Assembly: GCF_000276665.1 (NCBI RefSeq)
Contig: NW_004955405.1
Coordinates: forward strand, 10,102,076 to 10,166,075
Reading direction: 5' to 3'
Length of the DNA stretch: 64,000 nucleotides
Source: Chinchilla lanigera
Taxonomy: Eukaryota > Chordata > Mammalia > Rodentia > Chinchillidae
Shown one piece after another: positions 51,691 to 64,000 of this stretch. The notes beneath the pieces were generated by a model. That model was not told the origin of the DNA. It searched no databases and saw only the letters and a list, made by a program, of their open reading frames with translations. The position numbers were made by a program, and so were the translations under genes. Position 1 is the first letter of the stretch. Each line of letters opens with the position of its first letter.

Positions 51691-52389
51691 AACAAATTAA
51701 GATATATTGCTGAAATTAACAAAAAAACCCCACTAGAACTAAAAACCTCAAACTGCCAGAAGCAATAAAACAAATAAAAAAACAAACAGGAAAGAAAAGT
51801 TCAGGGGGTCTACTGGCTAGTGTAACCTAAACATTTAGGACTGGCTCCCAGAACGCAAATCATATCATCAGGCTTGGGTGTCTTTCATTATGAATTCTCT
51901 CCTGCTGTGCTGGCTCCATTCCCGCACAGGGTTTCCCCTTATATCCTCAATGGTGCCAGCAGCTCTTGGGGATGTATCTTGTAGGTTAAGCCCCATGAAG
52001 AACAGTGAGTATCTTGAAACCTGAATTCTTTTGAAGTGCTGAGATCCCTCTACTTGAATGAGATTAGACCTTGCAGCCATCCTTGATGAAAGTATTGAGT
52101 GCTGTACTTCTTGATTGATCAAGCCTGGGTCACCTGCCTTCCTGGGGCTTGTCATAGACTTTACTGGGACCACACGGTGGAGGTGAGGAAACACTATACG
52201 GGGTCCTCTTAGAGATCACTGACCCAGGCTGTTCCTCTTACAGAAGCGGACACAGGGCAGCGGCATACCTCTTGCCTCCTAGCGCTTGGCACCTCCCGTC
52301 AGGCACTCTGCCTCACACACAGGCTTATTCACTAATTCTGTGCAGCTGCCTATGAGTCTGGGAAGAAAAGTCTAGTAGGAAGACTCTAA

Positions 52390-55127
<2,738 letters not shown>

Positions 55128-55639
55128 TAGCCACATTAGTAAGTCCCAGTTGTCCACTGATGCATAATAAACCATCTCAAAACTTAATGATTTAAAATAA
55201 TAGCAGTAATTTATTTGAGTCACAAATCTGTGGCTTGGTCAGGCTTGGTTATGACAACTCATGTTTGTTCAGGAGTCATCCTTGGGGTAGCTCATCTGGG
55301 CCATTTTCAAGATGGCACCTCATATGCCTATTACATTTGGGTTGGTACTGGCTGGAGTTCAAAGGGGACTGTAGTTCAGAGGCCTTAGCTGTTCCCCATA
55401 TGTACCTCTTTATGGCTTGTGCTTCCTCACAGCATGGTGGATAGGTTTTTAAGAATAACTGTTCCAAGACACAGGAAGCAGAAGCTGCCAGTTCCTGAGC
55501 TCAGAAACTGGCACAGCATTACTTCAAACTACAGTTTTTCTAGTTCCCTGTAGATGAATCTTCTACTTCTTTTAATAAATTTATTCTTAATTATTTTATT
55601 CTTATTGTTGCTGGTGTATTTTCTTTTTTATTCAATGTA

Positions 55640-55885
55640 TTTGTTTTTTTATTAGTACATGTGTGAAGTTCATAACACTTACATTCCTGTGGGGAATTGG
55701 TACATGTACATGACACATCTTAATTCCTTTTTTCAGCCCTCTTTCCTCCTCTGCTCCACCATCCTTCCATCTCTTGATCCTTTTCCCCTTTTGGAGAGTT
55801 TCTACTTCCCTGCTTCCTGTCATGTGTCTTTTACTTTGCTCTCTATTTACTCTTTGGCTTTCTAATATAAGAGAAACTATGCATG
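55640..55885 (-). mobile_element. L1 3'-UTR-like sequence (antisense)
   Basis: Antisense of an L1 3' end: it ends ataagagaaactatgcatgtgg, comparable to the antisense L1 at about 18690-18715, and begins with a shared ttattagtacatgtg stretch also seen at 32985. Confidence 0.45.
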
Positions 55886-56359
55886 TGGAATAGATTGTTT
55901 TTACCAGATTCTCAAAGAGTTCTCTGATTTGAAAGAAACCAGGGAATCACTAATTTAGTCAACACTTATTTTCTATAATTTAAGAGAAGAGAGACCATGG
56001 CCTAGTGATGTTAAAGAATTTATCCAACATAGTAGATGACTGAGCTGGTTTTAGAATGCAAGCAGGATGACTAGGAAGTCAAAAAGTATTTATTATCACC
56101 TCATAGCTAGATCCTTAGAGGGAAGAGTATCCATTATCTACACATTTCATTATGCTGGTAACCTGGACTTGGGCAAGAAATCTCCTAAAATCAGGTTAGC
56201 TACTGAACTGAGCTCTTAAAAAAACAAAACAAGCAAGAACAAAACACACCTTTCTGGTTATGTGAGTGACATAAGTCCACTGTGACAATTTTGAAACATA
56301 ATAGAAATATAGAAAGATATAAAATTAAGTCACATTTGGGATCTGCCTTTTGGTGACCT

Positions 56360-56700
56360 AGTTTTTCCTATTATTAATCCTTATAGTATTAATATAATAT
56401 TGACATTATTAATAGTCCCATAGAAATATTGTTTACAAGGATGATCTGATTTTCATAGTATGAATATGTAATATTCAGTCTTAGAGGAAGATTCTTTTAC
56501 TTCTAATGTTTATATTTGTTAGTAAAGCTGCACTAAACATCTGTGTGCACTCATCTTTGCATAAGGATAAATTCCAAAAGGAGAATTTACCCATCAAAGG
56601 CAGAAAAATTACTAAAGCTGTTAATGTTGGCCGGCCAATTTCTTTCCAGAAAGATTGTCACAGTGTCTTTGAATATCTATAAGCTGTATTTACAAGGTTG
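56360..56700 (-). mobile_element. old L1 fragment (antisense)
   Basis: Antisense ORF2 end: gtaaagctgcactaaacatctgtg, aggataaattccaaaagg, agaaagattgtcacagtgtc. Confidence 0.5.
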
Positions 56701-56824
56701 GTCTCATGCCCTTGCTACTTGTTATTCATGGAATAACAAGAAGAGTATGTAGCAGGTGCTGAATAAATGTAATTTCCTTCATTTGTTTTTATTCCATTTC
56801 CATTATTTGTTTTTATTCTGTATT

Positions 56825-56938
56825 ATTATTTCTTCATTGTAGAATGTAAGCTCTCAAAGAGCAAGGACTTTTGTTAATTTTGTTCACTTCTTACCTTTAA
56901 TGCTTAGAGTAGTGCCTGGCACAAAGTAGGTGCTCAAT
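56825..56938 (+). mobile_element. L2/MIR-type 3' end
   Basis: gaatgtaagctctcaaagagcaaggactttt..agtgcctggcacaaagtagg..tgctcaataa is the classic L2 terminal pattern. Confidence 0.6.
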
Positions 56939-56955
56939 AAATACTTGTAGAATGA

Positions 56956-57135
56956 GGGCTGGGGATGTAGCTCGGTGGCACAAGTGCCTGCCTGGCAAGC
57001 ACAAGGTCCTGAGTTCAATTCCCGGTACCAAAAGCAAAACAAACAAAACTACATAGATGTAATTTAAAAGGCAAATCTCTTGACTAGTCTGTAAATTTAA
57101 ATTTTCCCTCCTTTTATCTTTAAAATAAAAAAAAA
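56956..57135 (+). mobile_element. ID-type SINE with extra 3' sequence (probable 3' transduction)
   Basis: The SINE body is at 56956 to about 57032 (gggctggggatgtagctcgg.., ..gagttcaattcccggtacc), followed by an A/C-rich tail to about 57047. About 80 bp of unrelated sequence and a second A-tail follow, to 57135. The TSD aaatacttgtagaatga (17 bp, perfect) is at 56939-56955 and 57136-57152, so SINE and extra sequence were inserted as one unit. Confidence 0.85.
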
Positions 57136-57494
57136 AAATACTTGTAGAATGAATGAATAGATGAAAGAATGACTGCATGTGTTCTCTGAGATGTATTAGT
57201 CCTGAGTTTTTCTCCTGTAGTTCAGTCATCTACTATCTGACTCTGTATCCACTGCTTACTCGGAATGCTTTGTTGTATTGTGTTTTTGTTGTTTAATTTT
57301 ACAAGTATTTATTTGTTTTTTCTGCTGAAAGGCAGAAGCCACTGTTTTCTGTGTCTTTTCAGTGATTTGCACTTAAATGCTGGAGCATAGCATGGTGCCT
57401 TGGGAGTCTTTTTTAGTACCTAAATATTCTGTACCAGTGAACATTTATTTAATAAAGTTATTGCTATTAATTTACTTTTCATTGTTCCATATAG

Positions 57495-57571
57495 GTAGAA
57501 GCCAGCAATCAAATAATTGCTATTGAACAGTCCCAAGCAGATAGAAGCAAAAAGATTTTCAGTCCTGTTAA
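57495..57571 (+). CDS. MYRFL: MYRFL coding exon 8 (DNA-binding domain)
   Basis: The acceptor is ccatatag and the donor is gtaaga (57572). It reads VEASNQIIAIEQSQADRSKK, then IFSPV and two bases of a Lys codon, residues 302-327, in 77 nt. I-x-I-E-Q-S-Q-x-D-R-S-K is a strongly conserved family block. It lies about 360 bp downstream of an ID SINE copy that appears to carry extra 3' sequence. Confidence 0.96.
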
Positions 57572-57949
57572 GTAAGAATTTCTTTTGTGAATTCCTTGGT
57601 GAATGTTTGGAAAGATTTGACATCTAATTTGTTTTGCTTATTTATGATGAAACCCACTGTAGAATCTAAATTAGTAATACTGTAGTATTTTAACATGGAA
57701 GTGCCTCAGCGCACAAACTTCATTTGTTCCATGATTCTGGGGAAGAGAGCTGCACTTGTGTTTATGGCCCGATGTGGGCCTCATGAAAAGGAGGAAAATT
57801 TTGCCTAACGCTTTTGTTTGTGAACTGATTGTGAACAGAAGTGTTCGTGAATTGAGGCACTGTTTTATTGTAATATGAATACATGTGTATCAACAAAAAT
57901 AAAATTGGTGAAAATCCTTGGAATCATTGGAAAAATTATTTACAAAAGA

Positions 57950-58055
57950 ATTTATTTTAAAAAATCATTTATTTAATTATTTAATTAAATAAATTATTTA
58001 ATTATTTAATTTAATTTATTTAATTTATTTTAAAAAATTTATTTTTAAAAATCTT
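57950..58055. repeat. AT-rich, partly palindromic low-complexity patch
   Basis: Repeats of ttatttaattatttaat and its complement; self-pairing is likely. Confidence 0.7.
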
Positions 58056-58320
58056 TTTATAGTCACTTAATACCAACACGTCACCAACAACTTTGGTTCC
58101 TTAAGGAAGATTATAGCCATATCCTGTTTTTCATTTCCCATTTAAATTAGCATGATACTGACTGAATTAATTTCAAGGTTCCACTTCCATGCTGTGCATA
58201 GAACTCAGTTTGTCTTATTTTTAAGGGCTACATTGATAGGTGGCTGATTGGCTCAAGATAAAAAGCGTGCACTACTAGTAGTGTACTCAGCGACATGGCA
58301 GTCCAAAGCCAGGGTCCTCT

Positions 58321-58402
58321 TTCTTTGTTTTGGTACCAGGAATTGAACTCAGGACCTTGCGCTTGCAAGCAGACACTGTGCCACTGAGCTATATCCCCAG
58401 CC
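58321..58402 (-). mobile_element. ID-type SINE (antisense, short tail)
   Basis: ttggtaccaggaattgaactc..ccttgcgcttgcaagcagac..gagctatatccccagcc. Imperfect flanking repeats, ccagggtcctct and cccagggttctcc, are present. Confidence 0.85.
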
Positions 58403-59055
58403 CAGGGTTCTCCTTCTAGGAGGACTTGGAGCTTGATTTGTGCATTGGCTCCTTTGGCTGTGGTGCAGTTGTGACATCTCAATGCCTTGATCCTCAGTCA
58501 GTCCCACGTGAGCTGGGAGGAGATTCCGGTGACTAGAAATCAACACCTTGGACAGACCAGCTCACACAGGCCAGCACTTGAACAGACAGCACTCAGCTTG
58601 GTTGGAGCACATGATTTTCCTTTGTGTGGCCTTCTTTTGGAGGAAGTTTCCCTCCGTCACTAGGCTAGGAGAGGACAAACACATGAAGGAGAAGCCAAGG
58701 CATTTGTGAAGATCCCAGAGAAACTGCTGGTGCAGAGGCGAGTGCTACATTAATTAACATCAGTACACTGAGAGGCACTTTTCTTCCCACTGAGGAGGTT
58801 ACAGAGCCCATGTGGTGTACGCACGGTACGACACTCATGAGTCGGAAACCCTGGGTGCAGCTCCTGCTGAGTGAGCATTTCTCAGCACTCAAGTCATTCT
58901 GTGGCCTTTCCTGGTGGCCTGGGCTGTGGATTGGTGACTAGGAATCAGTGCCTGTCATAAACTGTCCTCTGTAGTGTGATGGGAACTGAGAACTAAACAC
59001 CTTGAGAGCCTCAGAGTGGGTTAGATATGATCAAGGGCTCTGTGTTCTCTTCTAA

Positions 59056-60646
<1,591 letters not shown>

Positions 60647-60784
60647 TGATTTTTTTCTGGAATCCGCTTGCTTTCTCTGCTGGAGGAAGAATTTGAGTTT
60701 TCAATGACATACTTAACGTATGCTTTTTAAAAAATTGGTGGTGCTGCTGCGGATGGTAATAAGCAGAAACAGTTGTTTTAGCGT

Positions 60785-60980
60785 TCACATAGTGGTTTTG
60801 AACCGAAGTCGATTTTGTCCCTCAAGAATCATGTGGTAATGTCTGGAGCCTTTTTGGTTGTTGCAACTGGCCTCTAGCGGGTAGAGATTAGTGGTGCTGA
60901 CTATCACATACAATGTACAAGGCAGCCCCACATAAAGAAGCATTCCTCCCCAAATGTTGATGGTGCTAAGTTTGGGAAAT
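60785..60980 (+). mobile_element. old DNA-transposon-like relic
   Basis: ggtaatgtctggagcctttttggttgttgcaactgg..ctagcgggtagagattag..caatgtacaaggcagcccc follows a known mammalian MER repeat. Subfamily uncertain. Confidence 0.5.
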
Positions 60981-62622
60981 TATAATTTTTACCGTGTTCT
61001 AGGACTGAGCTGACAATCTGTACGTGACATCACCTTACACTGTCATACGTTTACGTTGTATGTTTTACACCCAGAGGAAGAAAGAACTGACCCCCAAACC
61101 TACAGAGTAGGGAAAGTTCCATGAAGGCTTTCTGTGCCCCAAAGCGACTAGCATCCCCGGCATCTGGGCCCGGTTCGCACACAGGGATGGCTCGGCACTT
61201 TGCGCTGAGTGGTCACAGCTGTGAACGGGAGCCTTGGCAGCCAGAAGAACCCAAAGCTGTTGGCAGCTGCGCCTCCAGCTGCATGAGGCCAGGCTGGCTG
61301 CCGCCGAGAATGCCAGAGGCAGGAAGTGACAGGTAAGCGCAGGCCCCGCACCCGGCAGGGGCTGTGTAGGTCTTTGAAGTGATGACAGAGGATGTCAAAC
61401 TCCCGCAAGGAAAACTGTTCGCTGAGGGCATGGCCACCAATGTGGCTGTTAACCGTAGGCCCTGGGGAGAAGATCTGGAGGCCGCTTGGAAAGTGGCGTC
61501 TCTCCTCGCCTCAAGCGATCCTGAAACAAAGGGCTCTCTGTAATTCTTTTAGTCAATTAAAAATAATAAGGTGCCTGTTGGTGGAAATCTTTCAATTCTC
61601 AAAATTTTACAGACACTGAAGTAATGAAAGAAGTGAGGCGAGGTGAAGTACTTATGCGTTCAGATATCTCTATGTGAGCGCTGGCCACACACACCCTGGG
61701 ACCTGACATAACCCCAGGTAAATAAGGCTCCTCTGAGGCCAGGGGGGAAGGCCCTCTTCTTTGGCCGTGAGCCAACACCAACACAGAGGCGCCTGTCCAT
61801 CCCTCAGCGGGTCAGACGGTCTTCAACATCTTGCCTGATGTAATCTGGGAGAGCTTTGCTGTCAAGCCTGGAAAGCTAGGTTGCTGGTTGTTTGCAGTTT
61901 CTCTTCAGAAAGAATAAAGACAGACAATGCCTTTCTTTCCCAAGTTATCCAAGATTAGATCTCATGACAGTGCTGTCCTGAGCTGTGTAACTCATGCTTG
62001 AGTCATGCAGTCTGCTAGCCACCTGCTACTTTGAATAACTTACCTGATGACAAGATTTCTCTGTTTCTGCTGGCGAAGCTCTGTCAGGGCTGCTGTACAA
62101 GTCCAGGACAGCTGTGGGAGGGCGGGAGCTCTGCTCTTCAGTGTTCTGTTTAACCAAAAGCTCTCTGCTACTCGGCACCCCCTCACATCCATAGCACAAA
62201 GATAATTCACTCTGAGAAGCCAAAAGTTTGTGTGATTCATGTTCAGTATCAATATAAAAATATTAAATTGCTCTCAGCATCCATTGGGTGTCATGCCATT
62301 TACTAATAAAAATTATAAAAAATAAATTTTTATTTTTAAAAATGATTGTATCCCAGGTTTCATAGCTTCGGCCTGGGTGTCTTTTTTGGTTAAAGAGAAT
62401 ACCCTGTTCTATAAGTGTACTGGGCAACACAAAAGCCACCCCCAAAATAATGAGAGGAGAATGATAATGCTTTGTTAAACCCCAACTGAAAACTCATTCT
62501 TGATGTCACCATTCTAACCTCCAATCACAGCAGTGAAAATGAATGCAGACTTTTCAGTCTACTTAATTTTTTAACATTTAAACCAACCAAGAGAAAAACT
62601 GAATGTAAGAAATGGCATTATT

Positions 62623-62813
62623 AGAGCTGGGCATGGTGGTGCACACCTGTAATTCTAGTACACGAGAGGCCGAGGCAGGAGGATTGTTGTGAGTTCGAGA
62701 GCAGCCTGGGCTACAAAGTGAGCTCAAGGCCAACCTGAACTGCATAGCGAGACCATGGCTCAAAAAGACCAAAAAAAAAAAAAAACAAAAAAAAAAAACA
62801 AAAAAAAAACACC
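62623..62813 (+). mobile_element. B1 SINE with 10-bp TSD
   Basis: gagctgggcatggtggtgca..ggccgaggcaggaggattg..gttcgagagcagcctgggct..gagaccatggctcaaaaa, then an A-tail with C's. The TSD tggcattatt is at 62613-62622 and 62814-62823. Confidence 0.93.
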
Positions 62814-63869
62814 TGGCATTATTGTTTGATTTGGAGAGTTTCAGAAATGTGCATAGCCCCCAGAGGTGGCTGTTCAGGCACAGTACATCCTCTGATGTGA
62901 ACCTTTTAGAGCTTTCAGTGATTAAACAGCCCGCTGCGGCATGCGTGCCGTAGGTTGGCCACCACCAGTGAATTTTAATGGGTTGGGCAGAGGGTAGATC
63001 AGCCTGCATCCTACACAACAGCCAAATGTGGCCTCTTAGGCCATGGCCTGCTTCTCTTAATTTGAGCAACAGCACAAGACAGGAAGACAAATTTAATAAT
63101 TACAGACATTACAAGACCTGACACATTAAGTGGAGAACTGTAAACTGCCTGTAGCAAATCCAAACTCACTTGCAGACTAAGAACCATCTCTCCAAACCTT
63201 CGTGGTAAGCATTCTTTCTGTGGGGAGGCCATTGCACGAGGGCTGCACGTTGATGAGGCTCAGGCTTCCGGGAGGTGTCTAGGAAAACCAGCTTCTCTCT
63301 CCTTGGGTAGAGAATGGTGGGCAGGACCCAGTCAATAATTGTTCATATGGGTTGTCAATCAAAATAGCTTTAGAAATACATTATGTTCCTGTGGTGTAAA
63401 TTGGGCAATTTGATGGAAATTAAGGTTTCCTCCAACGAACAGATTAATTTCGCAGGTCTTTGTTTTGGGAGTGTTCCCCGATGGAGTTCCTCCGGACACC
63501 CCTTGTTAATGACGGGGCTTTACTTCAGCTCCACTTTCCTTCTGAAACACTTAATTAAAACCTGGTTTAGAGTGCTGCGTTGCAAGCAGGAGGGATGATT
63601 ACTTTTGTCTGCCTTTCAAAGACAGTCTAGGATTTTCTTATTTTGAAAAACTAATAAATGATTCCAGTTTCCTTCCAGAACAATAGAAATGGCCACATCC
63701 TCCAAATCTCCCCTTTACTTCTCTGCAAACCAAACGGAATGTGGGAAACCAACACTCAGGAGTAGGGAGGACAAGAGACGCAATATAGTCACATGTGTGG
63801 GAAGGGATGGGAGGGCGGCCTCTGTACCCACTCATTTCCTCTTGCTCTTGCCTATTTCTGACCACCACT

Positions 63870-63873
<4 letters not shown>

Positions 63874-63926
<53 letters not shown>

Positions 63927-64000
63927 CCTCTCACTCTGTCTGTCTCTCTTTTTTTCTCTCTTCCTCTCCCTTTCCCTCCCCCCTCTCTACACACACACAC
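63874..64000 (+). repeat. (CT)n simple repeat passing into (AC)n at the window edge
   Basis: A long TC run (to about 63960), then CT-rich sequence and acacacac from 63989. It continues beyond the window. Confidence 0.95.

Noticed and set aside
62578..63090. 170-codon minus-strand open frame, the longest in the window
   Set aside because: It runs across the antisense of a B1 SINE and its poly-T (a run of F residues); no conserved protein.
63638..64000. 120-codon minus-strand open frame rich in Arg and Glu
   Set aside because: Produced by the (CT)n simple repeat; the RERERE run is a repeat artefact.

Overview
This is a 64 kb piece of a mammalian nuclear genome, almost certainly a rodent. It is AT-rich, has very low coding density, and is full of retrotransposon relics. 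B1 (7SL-derived) monomers occur together with a tRNA-derived ID-type SINE whose B1-like and tRNA-like families are both active enough to show perfect target-site duplications (TSDs). There are also MaLR-type LTRs, old L1 and L2, MIR and MER5-type hAT relics. The ID-type subfamily is not the mouse/rat one, so I suspect a non-murid rodent (for example a beaver-like lineage), but the species is not proven by the sequence.

Only one gene is supported: the 5' part of MYRFL (myelin regulatory factor-like), on the + strand. Ten coding exons can be placed with canonical AG/GT borders and consistent phases: 5237-5282, 33224-33314, 45387-45454, 45552-45810, 46528-46619, 52409-52559, 54902-55097, 57495-57571, 59085-59195 and 60541-60631. 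Spliced together they give 1182 nt, or 394 codons, with no stop. They cover the N-terminal region, a KKRK nuclear-localisation-like motif, and most of the NDT80/PhoG-like DNA-binding domain. The gene runs off the right edge, so the rest of the DNA-binding domain, the ICE autoprocessing domain, the transmembrane segment and the C-terminus are outside the window.

Layout. 1-5140 is upstream DNA with two L1 3' ends (one twin-primed) and an LTR. 5141-5282 is the first coding exon with its presumptive 5' leader. 5283-33223 is a 27.9 kb first intron rich in MIR, MLT1/MaLR, ID SINE and L1 pieces. 33315-45386 is the second intron: 4.4 kb of fragmented antisense L1, ID SINEs, a solo LTR split into a tetranucleotide repeat, and a 5S rRNA-derived insertion. 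45387-46619 is a compact exon cluster. 46620-60631 holds the last five visible exons, separated by 1.3-5.8 kb introns. 60632-64000 is the start of intron 10, containing a B1 and ending in a CT/CA simple repeat.

No second protein-coding gene, functional RNA gene, CRISPR array or prokaryote-like system is present. The most interesting things are small: a 38-bp tailless 5S rRNA insertion with a perfect 17-bp TSD inside a MER5 relic; an ID SINE that seems to carry a 3' transduction; two local direct duplications of unexplained sequence; and an exon-skipping frame in MYRFL that stays open through two further exons.
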